Assembly (NCBI RefSeq): GCF_003671495.1
Contig: NZ_RCHN01000023.1
Coordinates: forward strand, 187,296 to 251,295
Direction: 5' to 3'
Length of the DNA stretch: 64,000 nucleotides
Source: Ketobacter sp.
GTDB taxonomy: Bacteria; Pseudomonadota; Gammaproteobacteria; Pseudomonadales; Ketobacteraceae
Shown here: piece by piece, positions 47,749 to 56,566 of the stretch
Numbering within the stretch: the stretch's first letter is position 1
How the letters are laid out: each line of letters starts with the position of its first letter
The notes under the pieces: generated by a model
The model's database searches: none
The model's input: only the letters and a program-made list of their open reading frames with translations
What the model was told of the DNA's origin: nothing
Translations under genes and position numbers: made by a program

Positions 47749-47766
47749 TTGATTTTTAAGCGGATT

Positions 47767-47806
47767 TGAAAAAAGCCGGGCTGTGGATAGTAGCCCGGCT
47801 TTTTTG
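47767..47806 (+). terminator. Rho-independent terminator of rpmB-rpmG
   Basis: Perfect 10-bp stem AAGCCGGGCT (47773-47782) / AGCCCGGCTT (47792-47801) with a 9-base loop, followed by a T-run and preceded by an A-run, so it can work in both directions. Confidence 0.93.
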
Positions 47807-47924
47807 TGCCCAATGGTTTCCCTTCGCAGATTAGGTGACCGGCGGGTTCTTTCGAGTTTACCTTTGGCGGCTTTCTGCCACACTTAAAGTGGATGAAATT
47901 TGACCGGTTACAGGAAGAGCCTGC

Positions 47925-49139
47925 ATGAAAATATACCTGGCCCGCCAGCCAGTGTTCGATCGCAACCTTAATGCCGTGGCCTACGAATTGCTGTTTCGCA
48001 ACGGCAATGTGGGGGCTGCAGTCATTGATGACCCCACCACCGCCACCATGCAGGTCATGGTGAATGCATTCTCGGAAATCGGCCTGGAACAGATCACCTG
48101 TGGCAAGCCCGCCCTGGTGAACATCACCCATGACATTCTGGTGCGCGGGGATCTGCCCAAGGGCCTGCAATCACTGTTGATTCCGGAAGTGCTGGAAGAT
48201 GTGGTGGTGGACGGCAACGTTATCCAGGAGGTCAAGAATCTGGTGGACCTGGGTTACAAGGTGGCCCTGGATGATTTCGTGTATTCCGATGCCTGGCGCC
48301 CCCTGATCGGCCTGGCCCATTACATCAAGCTGGATGTGATGGCCCTGGGGGTGAACGGGGTCAAGGAGCAGCTGGCCCGACTGCGTGCCTGCGGCAACGT
48401 CAAGGGCAAGCTGCTGGCAGAGAAGGTGGAGACCCACGAAGAATATGAGTTGTACCGCGCCTTGGGGTTTGATTACTTCCAGGGTTACTTCATCAGCAAA
48501 CCCCACGTGATGTCAGGACAGTCGGTGCCGGCTTCCCATCATGTGCTGCAGTCGCTGCTGGTGGAAGTGAGCAAGGACGATTATGACGTGGATAAGGTGG
48601 CCGGCATCATCGCTCAGGACCCCCGTCTTTCCTACAAGTTGATGCGGGTGGTGAACTCTGCCTCATTCGGGCTTTCCCGCACGGTGAAATCCATCGAGGA
48701 CACCATTGTCCTGTTGGGCGCCTATGAGCTGAAGCGCTGGGCGGGCATGCTGGCGTTTTCGGTGGTGGACTCCAAACCCAATGAGCTGCTGGTGACCGCG
48801 ATACTGCGGGCCAAGATGTGTGAACTGCTGGCCCAGCGTCTGAAGCGACCCCAGCCCGGCAGCTATTTTACCGCCGGTTTGCTGTCGCTGCTGGATGCGC
48901 TGCTGGATCGCTCCCTGGAGGATATTCTGCGCCAGATGCCGTTGTCGGCGGAACTGGAAATGGCCCTGCTGACCGGCAGTGGGGATATCGGCCAGGTGCT
49001 GTCCAGTGTGAATGCCTATGAAGAGGCGCGGCTTGATCCGTTGCAGGACATGGATATGGATGTGGGGGAATTGGGCGGATTTTATCTGGAAGCGTTGCAA
49101 TGGGCTGAGGTGGCCCGCAACAGTATGCTCGGGGCCTGA
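47925..49139 (+). CDS. EAL-HDOD signalling protein (YuxH/CdgJ type)
   Basis: 404 residues: an EAL-like domain (about 1-200) followed by an HDOD domain (about 205-400). The EAL motif reads YELLF and other catalytic acidic residues are scarce, as in the YuxH group, so c-di-GMP hydrolysis is unlikely and binding or protein contact more likely. The HDOD part has the LSYKLMRVVNSASFGLSRTVKSIEDTIVLLG-type core (written in part: KLMRVVNSASFG, IEDTIVLLG). AGGAAGAG precedes the ATG. Related CdgJ controls motility and adhesion in Vibrio. It is monocistronic after rpmG, 2 kb before the signalling operon. Confidence 0.92.
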   Translation: MKIYLARQPVFDRNLNAVAYELLFRNGNVGAAVIDDPTTATMQVMVNAFSEIGLEQITCGKPALVNITHDILVRGDLPKGLQSLLIPEVLEDVVVDGNVIQEVKNLVDLGYKVALDDFVYSDAWRPLIGLAHYIKLDVMALGVNGVKEQLARLRACGNVKGKLLAEKVETHEEYELYRALGFDYFQGYFISKPHVMSGQSVPASHHVLQSLLVEVSKDDYDVDKVAGIIAQDPRLSYKLMRVVNSASFGLSRTVKSIEDTIVLLGAYELKRWAGMLAFSVVDSKPNELLVTAILRAKMCELLAQRLKRPQPGSYFTAGLLSLLDALLDRSLEDILRQMPLSAELEMALLTGSGDIGQVLSSVNAYEEARLDPLQDMDMDVGELGGFYLEALQWAEVARNSMLGA

Positions 49140-49161
49140 TGACCCCGAGCGTGGGTAGCGT

Positions 49162-51228
49162 CTAGCGAAGGTCGATGGTGATTTCTTCGCTGGCCAGGCT
49201 CACCAGTCCGTTGTTGTCGACACTGTTCAGCGTAATGCGATAGCGACCGGTTTCCAGATCGTCGATTTCGTGGAACGTGGTGGCACCGCCGTCCACGTCA
49301 ACCGTGCCAGAGCTGCCGGTGGTGGCGTTGGTCCAGAGGATGCGATACCCGGCCAGTTCGCTGGCGCGCAGTTGAGAGCCATCCGCACGGGATGTGGGAG
49401 CGACCCAGCTGACCGTAATGGAGTGTGAATCCGGCACTACCGTTTGCGCCACAACGCTCAGGGTGATCTGGTCTTCAGCGGTCAGGCCATTCGCGTCCTG
49501 CACCCGTGCTGTCAGGGTGTGTTCACCGATGGACAACGTGGTGAGATTGCCCACAGTGCCGTCCAGAGAACTGTACCAGCTGACCTGTCCACTGAGATCG
49601 CCGTCTTCCACATCAAACGCATTGGCTTTCAACAGCAGAGCGGTGCCTTCCTCTACCACGTGTCCTGAGGCAGGAGACTGGATGGTGACGGTGGGCGCGT
49701 TGTTGTTGCTGGCTTCTTCCACAGCAGACAGTTTGATGGAGGTTTTCGTCACCTCACCGTCACTGTCATAGACGGCGGCATAGAGGGTGTGTTCGCCGGC
49801 GGACAGGGCGGTAGTGGCATCGATTTGACCATCCACAGAACTGTACCAGAACACCTTGTTGCTGATGTCGCCGTCTTCGTTATCGATAGCCGTTGCTTTC
49901 AGGGTCAATGGGCTGCCAGCCGTTACCGAACTGCCATGGGTGGGGAATACGATGCTCAGGCTCGGCGCGGAGTTTTCCAGGATTTCACTGATGCTGACCG
50001 TAATGGTGTCTTGCGCGGTGAGGGCTCCGGAATCAGAAACCAATGCAGTGATGATGTGAGTGCCCGCGCTCAGGCTGGTGTTGGACTGGATGCGGCCATC
50101 GAGGGATGAGGTCCATACCACTGTGGCACCCAGATCGCCATCCTCAGCATCGCTGGCCGTGGCTTTTAAACTCAACACCTGCTCGGTGGTGAAGGTGCTT
50201 TGATTGGCCGGGGAAGTAATGGCGAGGCTGGGAGGCGTGTTGGCTTTCTCCACCACGGACAATTTGATGGAGGTTTTCGTCACTTCCCCATCACGGTCGT
50301 ACACGGCCGCGTACAACGTGTGTTCGCCGATAGACAGAACCGGTGTTGAGGTGATTTTGCCGTCGCGGGAGCTGTACCAGAACACATTGTTGCTGATGTC
50401 GCCGTCTTCCTTATCCATGGCGTTTGCCTGCAGGGATACGGGGCCCCCTGCTTCAATGGTGCTGCCATTGGTCGGCGCAACAATGCTGAGGGAAGGCGCT
50501 GTGTTCTGCACTGGTTCGGTCACATTCACAGTGATGGTGTCCCGGGTGGTCAGGGCTCCGGAATCAGAAACCGACGCAGTGATGATGTGGGTGCCTGCAG
50601 TCAGGCTGGTGTTGGCCTGGATGCGGCCATCGAGGGATGAGGTCCATACCACTGTGGCGCCCAGATCACCATCTTCCGCATCACTGGCCGTGGCTTGCAA
50701 ACTCAACACCTGCTCGGTGGTGAAGGCGCTTTGATGGGCCGGGGACGTAATGGCAAGGTTGGGCGCCGTGTTGGGCTTTTCGATCACGGACAGTTTGATG
50801 GAGGTTTTTGCCACTTCGCCGTCGCTGTCGTACACAGCGGCGTGCAACGTGTGTTCACCGATTGACAGAACCGGTGTTGAGGTGATTTTGCCGTCGCGGG
50901 AGCTGTACCAGAACACCTTGCTGCTGAGGTCGCCATCTTCTTTATCCATGGCGCTGGCACGCAAATTCAGTGTGGTGCCGGCGGTAATTGTGCTGCCGGT
51001 TGCCGGCGACAGGACTGCCAGCACCGGCGCGGTGTTGGTCTCGGTATTGGCCGCGGTATTAGTCACGGTATTAGCATCGGTATTGGAACAGTAGTTGGCG
51101 TCATAGGTGTTCTGCGCCCAGCGTTTCAGCTGGCCGTCAGCGGTACAGGGATTTCTGGCTGCCAGGGCCAGGCTCGGGGCGGATAAGGACAGGATACATC
51201 CCACAAAAATTGCACTGCGAAAATTCAT
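49162..51228 (-). CDS. Secreted protein with six Ig-like repeats and a terminal FnIII-like domain
   Basis: 688 residues. A signal peptide (about 1-23, ending LALA) and a short Cys-containing segment (ARNPCTADGQ to YC) are followed by an Asn/Thr-rich spacer of NT repeats, then six beta-sandwich repeats of about 88 residues in an A-B-A-B-A-B' order. A repeats share AMDKEDGD and FWYSSRDG; B repeats share TASDAEDGDLGATVVW. A final FnIII-like module (ITVSWVAPT to the end) closes the protein. No sorting motif, autotransporter barrel or catalytic site is seen. It looks like an extracellular or surface adhesive/spacer protein. The start at 51228 begins exactly at the signal peptide with AGGTAG upstream. 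Confidence 0.85.
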   Translation of the reverse strand: MNFRSAIFVGCILSLSAPSLALAARNPCTADGQLKRWAQNTYDANYCSNTDANTVTNTAANTETNTAPVLAVLSPATGSTITAGTTLNLRASAMDKEDGDLSSKVFWYSSRDGKITSTPVLSIGEHTLHAAVYDSDGEVAKTSIKLSVIEKPNTAPNLAITSPAHQSAFTTEQVLSLQATASDAEDGDLGATVVWTSSLDGRIQANTSLTAGTHIITASVSDSGALTTRDTITVNVTEPVQNTAPSLSIVAPTNGSTIEAGGPVSLQANAMDKEDGDISNNVFWYSSRDGKITSTPVLSIGEHTLYAAVYDRDGEVTKTSIKLSVVEKANTPPSLAITSPANQSTFTTEQVLSLKATASDAEDGDLGATVVWTSSLDGRIQSNTSLSAGTHIITALVSDSGALTAQDTITVSISEILENSAPSLSIVFPTHGSSVTAGSPLTLKATAIDNEDGDISNKVFWYSSVDGQIDATTALSAGEHTLYAAVYDSDGEVTKTSIKLSAVEEASNNNAPTVTIQSPASGHVVEEGTALLLKANAFDVEDGDLSGQVSWYSSLDGTVGNLTTLSIGEHTLTARVQDANGLTAEDQITLSVVAQTVVPDSHSITVSWVAPTSRADGSQLRASELAGYRILWTNATTGSSGTVDVDGGATTFHEIDDLETGRYRITLNSVDNNGLVSLASEEITIDLR
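49500..51010 (-). repeat. Internal tandem repeat, about 531-bp unit
   Basis: Nearly identical DNA recurs at a spacing of 531 bases; for example the stretch beginning at 50341 is repeated at 50872, with a more diverged third copy near 49810. Each unit encodes one A plus one B Ig-like domain (177 residues). The near-identity of the two left copies argues for recent duplication and makes the gene prone to length change. Confidence 0.85.
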
Positions 51229-51487
51229 TATAAAATCTACCTGAAAAACTGCTGGTAAAGAGTACAGGGGCAAGTGTAGGTAGGGTGACAGGGTGTTGAT
51301 AGGGTAAAAAAAGGTGGATTCTCCAGTTTGTGAAGCGCCGCCATGCGGGTTGTGACCGCTTCACACCGGGTTTTGTGATCTTAATTGTGTTTGGTCAGTA
51401 AACCAGCATTTTGCCAATATTCATTAGTGCATTCCTGCGCTTCCCCACAGCGTTTTTAGCACTTAACAAACTTTGTTTTTCAAGGGA

Positions 51488-52813
51488 TTAGGTCACATTT
51501 TGTTTGATGGACACGTTCAGCTTGGTGTTGAAACTGGTTTCGAATTGTTTCAGCTTGCTGATGTGCGCTTCCGACAAAGTACGGCCGGCCACCAGCATCA
51601 CCATGCCATGTTGGTTGATCAGGTCCTGGCTCAGCACCATGCCGGGTTCCAGTTTGTCCAGCGTCAATACCACTTCTTTATCATTGGCCAGCAGTTGGCG
51701 CACCGCATCAATGGTGTGATCGAAGGCGGTCACCACTTCCGGGTCGTAGCGTTTTCCGGCTTCCTGTTTGATGAACTCATGGGCTTGCGCGTCCGCCAGT
51801 GCCTTGCCCAGAAAATTGGTGGGCAGCAGCAGATTGTCGTAGTCGTTGGCCACCGCCACAATGCGTGCCCCCAAGGGGATATCGCTACCGGAAAGGTGGT
51901 CGGGGAAACCCTTACCGTCAAAGCGTTCGTGATGATGGCGGACGATGGCGGCGGCTTCCCGCATCGGGTCAAAGGAGAGCAATGCGCTTTCCCCCAGGAT
52001 GCTGTGCTGTCGGTAACGCTTGATCTCAAGCTGTGTGAAACTGTCCGGTGCTTTGGCGCGGATGGACTGCTCCAGGCCCAGTTTGCCGATGTCGTGCAGC
52101 AGGGCGCCCACGAATATCTGGCGCAAGTCCCGGTCTGGCAAGCCCATGGTTTCACCGATCAGTTTGGCGATGTTGGCCACACGAGTGGAATGATTTTTTT
52201 TGTGGCGCTCGTTCATTTCGATCAGGTGGCTCAACAAGGGTACCGATTGGTAGTAGCTTTCCTGCAACTCTTGATACGCCATATCCAACTGCTGAGCGGT
52301 TTGCTCCAGTTCAGCGGTGCGATTCTGGATAATGCTCTCCTGGTTTTCGGTCAGGCGCTGCAGTTCAGCCCGCTGTTGTTCCTTGATCTCCACCAGTTGG
52401 CGGTTGTGTTCCCGCAGGCGTTTGACTTCCAATGCTTCGCGCACCTTGGACACCAGCTGCTCATCATCCCAGGGTTTGGATGCGTAGTGGGAAATGCGGC
52501 CATCGTTGATGGCGCGGATGGTGGACTCGATGTCGGCGTAGCCGGTCAACAGGATGCGAGCCATGTCGGGCCAGCGATCTGCGCAGCAGGCCAGCAGGGC
52601 GGCACCGTCCATGCCCGGCATGCGCATGTCGGATACGATGACGTCCATGGCGGCTTCTTCCAGAATCACCAGCGCAGCGTCGGCATTGGCGGCAGTGGAT
52701 ACGTCGAAGTCCTCTTCTTCAAACAGGCGCTCCAGGCTCGACAGAATATGAGGTTCGTCGTCCACAATCAGGATTCGGCCGGAGGCGGGCGTTACGGCGT
52801 CTTCGGTGGTCAT
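51488..52813 (-). CDS. Response regulator with HD-GYP phosphodiesterase domain
   Basis: 441 residues: REC domain (about 10-130, phospho-acceptor in VIVSDMRMPGMDG), a coiled-coil linker (about 140-190) and an HD-GYP domain (about 195-400). The HD pair is present in ALLHDIGKLGL and the second histidine cluster in RHHHERFDGKGFP; the G-Y-P reads GFP. It should hydrolyse c-di-GMP when phosphorylated. The ATG at 52813 is 1 base after the stop of the histidine kinase gene, marking it as the last gene of the signalling operon; longer frames are rejected. Confidence 0.9.
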   Translation of the reverse strand: MTTEDAVTPASGRILIVDDEPHILSSLERLFEEEDFDVSTAANADAALVILEEAAMDVIVSDMRMPGMDGAALLACCADRWPDMARILLTGYADIESTIRAINDGRISHYASKPWDDEQLVSKVREALEVKRLREHNRQLVEIKEQQRAELQRLTENQESIIQNRTAELEQTAQQLDMAYQELQESYYQSVPLLSHLIEMNERHKKNHSTRVANIAKLIGETMGLPDRDLRQIFVGALLHDIGKLGLEQSIRAKAPDSFTQLEIKRYRQHSILGESALLSFDPMREAAAIVRHHHERFDGKGFPDHLSGSDIPLGARIVAVANDYDNLLLPTNFLGKALADAQAHEFIKQEAGKRYDPEVVTAFDHTIDAVRQLLANDKEVVLTLDKLEPGMVLSQDLINQHGMVMLVAGRTLSEAHISKLKQFETSFNTKLNVSIKQNVT

Positions 52814-52814
52814 A

Positions 52815-54656
52815 TTAAGCGGCCTGCTCTTTGTTGGAATTGCGGGAAATGGGCAGTATGATCGTGAAGGTGGTGCCAACACCGGGGGTGGAATCCACCG
52901 TCAGGTCGCCATGGTGCTTCTTGATGATGCCGTAAGAGAGTGAGAGCCCCAGCCCGGTGCCTTTGCCAACCTCTTTGGTGGTGAAGAACGGGTCGAATAT
53001 TTTGCCGATGACCTCATCGGGAATGCCGCAGCCATCGTCCTGTACTTCAATCATCACTTTGTTGTTTTTGACCGCGGTCCGGATGATGATGTTGCCGTTC
53101 TGTTCCATGGCGTGGGCGGCGTTCACCAGCAGGTTCATGATCACCTGGTTGATCTGCGATGGCACGCACTCCACATTGGGCAGTTCACCGTATTCCTTGT
53201 GTACCTCTGCCTTGTATTTGATTTCGTTCCAGACGATGTTGAGCGTGCTGTCGATACCGGCGTGCAGGTCGGCCCACTGCCACTCGGCTTCATCAATGCG
53301 AGAGAAATCCTTCAGGTCCTGAACGATCTGTTTGACCCGCACCACGCCCTCCATGGATTCATCGATCACTGCTGCCATATTGCGTTTCAGTGAATCGTAT
53401 TTCTGGGCTTTTTTCTCCTGTTGCAAACGGGTTTGGGCCTCGGTATCGGAATGTTCGGTAATGATTTCATCCAGCGTGGCGATCAGGGTCATGGCGCGCT
53501 CTGCGTATTTCTTCAACATGGTGAGGTTGGAATTGATGAAGCCCACCGGGTTATTGATCTCGTGGGCAACGCCGGCTGCCAGCTGCCCGAGGGAGGCCAG
53601 TTTCTCCTGCTGGATCAGCTGGTTTTGTGCTTCTTCCAGCTGTTCGTTCATTTCCTGGATTTCCTGGTTCTTGCTGAGTAATTGGGCCTGAAACTCGATC
53701 CGTCCCATGATTTCCTCAGTCAGGTCGCTGTTGATGGCGGTTAACTCGTTGGCCCGTTCCACCGCGAGGGTGGCCAGCTTGCGAATTGAACGTCGGGCCA
53801 AAACAAACTGCACACAGAATGACAGGGTGAACACCACGCTGAAAGAGATCAGAATCCATTTCAGGATGCTGGCGCTTTGCAGTGCGTCCAGGGTGCTCTG
53901 GATACCCACTTTGATGTGGGTTTTGCCCAGCTGGGATGCGCTGGTGTGTAGGGTCAGGTCCTGTTGGTGGGTGTTGTATTCATGCTCTGCCTGCTGGCCC
54001 AGTTGATCAATGATTTCCACATGGGCGTGTTGATCCAGTTCCGGCGTGGCGATGACCTGGGATAGCAGAATGCCGGACATAACGGTAATGGGTGGGGCAG
54101 TGGGGTCGAGGCTGAAATGCTGCTCGTGCACAACAAAGTGCTGGTCACTGTCGGGTCGGGTCCAGTTGACATAACCGGATGGGACGGGGGAAAACGCCGC
54201 CCGGCTGCTGGCCTCGCGCAATGCTGCCAGCAGTTGTTCTGAATCGTCCAGACCGCTCTTGATGTAGTGGGTTTGTTTGTAGTCGAGTACGGCAAGAAAC
54301 GCAGTGCGTGAATGGGTTTGCAGCAGTCGTGCGGCGAAACTTTCAAACTCCTCCGCGCTGACATGGGTGGAGGCTTCTATAAATCCCTGAATGGCGTTGG
54401 TGTTCTGGGCCTGCGCCGCCAGGTTGCTGGCCACCTCATTGTGAAAGGCGCGTTCGTGGGTTTCGATGATGCTGGATTCCACATGCTGTTCCCATTGCTT
54501 GGCGGCATAGAGGGCAAGGCCGGTCATGACAATACCGGCGAACACGATGAACAGCAGCGGTGTGTAGCTGTCCAGCCGTTTGCCCAGGGTGGGGTCGTTG
54601 GTGTCCGCCATCATCTGGGCCATCAGAATCATTTGGTCGGTGGCGTGCCGTTCCAT
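52815..54656 (-). CDS. CHASE-domain sensor histidine kinase
   Basis: 613 residues. TM1 (about 33-54), a periplasmic CHASE-type sensor (about 60-255, with EFESFAARLL and FLAVLDYK), TM2 (about 262-285), a long coiled coil, then the kinase core: H box ASLGQLAAGVAHEINNPVG with His near 365, N box, G1 VQDDGCGIP and G2 GKGTGLGLS. CHASE domains bind small ligands such as adenine derivatives, peptides or fatty compounds. GGAG is 6 bases before the ATG and the gene begins 3 bases past the upstream stop, so it should feed the two flanking response regulators. Confidence 0.9.
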   Translation of the reverse strand: MERHATDQMILMAQMMADTNDPTLGKRLDSYTPLLFIVFAGIVMTGLALYAAKQWEQHVESSIIETHERAFHNEVASNLAAQAQNTNAIQGFIEASTHVSAEEFESFAARLLQTHSRTAFLAVLDYKQTHYIKSGLDDSEQLLAALREASSRAAFSPVPSGYVNWTRPDSDQHFVVHEQHFSLDPTAPPITVMSGILLSQVIATPELDQHAHVEIIDQLGQQAEHEYNTHQQDLTLHTSASQLGKTHIKVGIQSTLDALQSASILKWILISFSVVFTLSFCVQFVLARRSIRKLATLAVERANELTAINSDLTEEIMGRIEFQAQLLSKNQEIQEMNEQLEEAQNQLIQQEKLASLGQLAAGVAHEINNPVGFINSNLTMLKKYAERAMTLIATLDEIITEHSDTEAQTRLQQEKKAQKYDSLKRNMAAVIDESMEGVVRVKQIVQDLKDFSRIDEAEWQWADLHAGIDSTLNIVWNEIKYKAEVHKEYGELPNVECVPSQINQVIMNLLVNAAHAMEQNGNIIIRTAVKNNKVMIEVQDDGCGIPDEVIGKIFDPFFTTKEVGKGTGLGLSLSYGIIKKHHGDLTVDSTPGVGTTFTIILPISRNSNKEQAA

Positions 54657-54659
54657 GGG

Positions 54660-55730
54660 CTACTCCAGTTCGCGAATCAGGTTGTCCAGGGTCTCCGGGT
54701 CCCGGGTGAGCAGGTCCACGATGTCGGGGTCCACCAGGTGATGGCTGTGGTCCTGCAGCGCACTGCGCACGCGAGACACGCGGTCTTCCGGGTATTGGGC
54801 CAGCGTTTCCATAATCAGCCTGGCGGCCGTGAAAATGCGGGCCTCGATGGGAATGCTGTCACCCTTGACTTTGTTGGGCAGTCCGCTGCCGTCGTAATGC
54901 TCCTCGCAATACAGGCAAATATTGTGAGTTTGCTTCAGCAGGGGAATCTCGGATTGTTTGAACAGATCACTGCCCATCTTGGTGTGGGAGGACAGGATCA
55001 CCAACTGATCCCGGGTCAGGCCTTCCGCCGGTGCTTCCCGCAGTTTTTCCGGCAGCGCCAGCATGCCGATGTTATGAAGCTGGCTGGACAACGACAGGTT
55101 TTCCGCCTGCTCCTCCGGCAGGTCGCACAGCCAGCCGATGGCCGCGGCACAGAGCCCCAGTCGGTGTGGGTCAATGCGGTTGATGCTCTGGTTGAACTGG
55201 GTGAGCCGTGCCACCCGCCCGATCATTTCCCGATAGGCCCGGGCATTGGCTTTTTCGGTGGCTTTGAGTTTTTCATGGGCCTGCTGCAATTGCTGGGTGC
55301 GCTGATTGACCCGCTCTTCCAGGGACTGATTGAACGCGTTCAAATCCTGCTGAAAATGACTGATGCGCAGCAGTGAGGCGATGCGGGTCTCCAGTTCCAC
55401 CGGATCAATGGGCTTGTTGATGAAATCGTCGGCGCCCAGGTAGATGGACTTGCGACGGGTGGTGGAATCGTTGAAGGCAGTCATTACACACACCGGCGGT
55501 TTGGGTTTCATGCGCAGGTCCGAGAACCGCTCCAGAAAGCCGAAGCCATCCATTATCGGCATTTTGATGTCCAGCAGGATCAGATCCACCGGGTGGCTTT
55601 GCAGCTGGTCCAGTGCCTCCTGGCCGTTGCCGGCTTCGATGAATTCAATATCGTAATCTTCAAACAGGCGCAGTATGGCATTACGGTTATTGATTTCATC
55701 GTCCACCAGAAGAATGTGGCTGGTACTCAT
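54660..55730 (-). CDS. Response regulator with degenerate HD-GYP domain
   Basis: 356 residues: REC (about 1-125, phospho-acceptor in LILLDIKMPIMDG), coiled coil (about 130-180), then an HD-GYP-like region (about 185-340). The metal-binding HD is replaced by HN in QLHNIGML, and GYP by GLP in YDGSGLPNKVKG, so c-di-GMP hydrolysis is unlikely; it may bind the nucleotide or a partner instead. Its ATG overlaps the HDOD gene's TGA by 4 bases, and the kinase gene follows after 3. Confidence 0.85.
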   Translation of the reverse strand: MSTSHILLVDDEINNRNAILRLFEDYDIEFIEAGNGQEALDQLQSHPVDLILLDIKMPIMDGFGFLERFSDLRMKPKPPVCVMTAFNDSTTRRKSIYLGADDFINKPIDPVELETRIASLLRISHFQQDLNAFNQSLEERVNQRTQQLQQAHEKLKATEKANARAYREMIGRVARLTQFNQSINRIDPHRLGLCAAAIGWLCDLPEEQAENLSLSSQLHNIGMLALPEKLREAPAEGLTRDQLVILSSHTKMGSDLFKQSEIPLLKQTHNICLYCEEHYDGSGLPNKVKGDSIPIEARIFTAARLIMETLAQYPEDRVSRVRSALQDHSHHLVDPDIVDLLTRDPETLDNLIRELE

Positions 55731-56566
55731 GGGGCAACCTCCTGTTGCAGGGCGACCAGATCGGCGTTACCGGACAATGCTTCCTGCAGTTGTGGCAACA
55801 GGGCTTCACTGTCCAGGTCGGGATACATCTCGCTCAGACAAACCTCGAACGAATTTTGGCTGTCATCACCGGGCGAGGGGTAATTCAGGGCCTGGGCCAG
55901 GCCGTGGGCGCAGCGCACCAGTTTCAGTTCGTGCGGGTACGAATCCGCTTCGGCACGGTCCTTGAGCGCATTGGCGATGCAGTGCTGAAATACCTCAGGC
56001 AGCCGCCACTTGCGGGCAATGATGGCGCCGGCCTCGCTGAAGATCGACAACAGCTGGCCACGATCCGGTGCGGAGTCCGTGGCCATGTATTCCTCGAACA
56101 GTTCCGGCAGCTCTGACAGCAGGACCTGTTTGCCCAGTTCGTGCAGCAGTCCCAGTGCATAGGCCTGGCCGGATTCCACCGGTGGGCTCAGCTGTTTGGC
56201 CAGGGTTCCGGCAATCACCGCCGAGGCCAGGGTATGGCTGCGCAGCTGGGTGCTCCAGCGGGGGTGTGGGCCATGGCCACTGGCCTGGTCCAGGGCGGTG
56301 GCGTAGATGATGTTGCGCAACTGGTCGAACCCCAATAAGACACAGGCATCCCGCACGCTCTTGATGCGGCCCGACATACCATAGAACGGGGAGTTGGCGA
56401 TCTTCAGAATGGTGGCAGAGGTGTTGGCATCGGAGAGGATGATGGATTCCAGATCGCTGGCCTGGTTGTTCTCACTCTGGATGGCCTGCAACAGCTCCAT
56501 CATCACCGGATTGAGGGGTTGGATGCGGTTGATTTTTTCCAGCAGGGCGGCGTCGAATTCAGTCAT
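55727..56566 (-). CDS. Stand-alone HDOD domain protein
   Basis: 279 residues of HDOD fold (about 15-215) with the core LSDANTSATILKIANSPFYGMSGRIKSVRDACVLLG represented by ILKIANSPFYG and VRDACVLLG. HDOD domains lack metal-dependent catalysis and serve as scaffolds in chemotaxis and second-messenger signalling. Overlaps of 8 bases with the gene upstream and 4 bases with the gene downstream place it firmly in the signalling operon. Confidence 0.88.
   Translation of the reverse strand: MTEFDAALLEKINRIQPLNPVMMELLQAIQSENNQASDLESIILSDANTSATILKIANSPFYGMSGRIKSVRDACVLLGFDQLRNIIYATALDQASGHGPHPRWSTQLRSHTLASAVIAGTLAKQLSPPVESGQAYALGLLHELGKQVLLSELPELFEEYMATDSAPDRGQLLSIFSEAGAIIARKWRLPEVFQHCIANALKDRAEADSYPHELKLVRCAHGLAQALNYPSPGDDSQNSFEVCLSEMYPDLDSEALLPQLQEALSGNADLVALQQEVAP

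Noticed and set aside
51330..51364. GTGAAGC/GCTTCAC repeat upstream of the secreted repeat protein
   Set aside because: Seven-base arms with a 21-base loop are weak and there is no T-run; could occur by chance.
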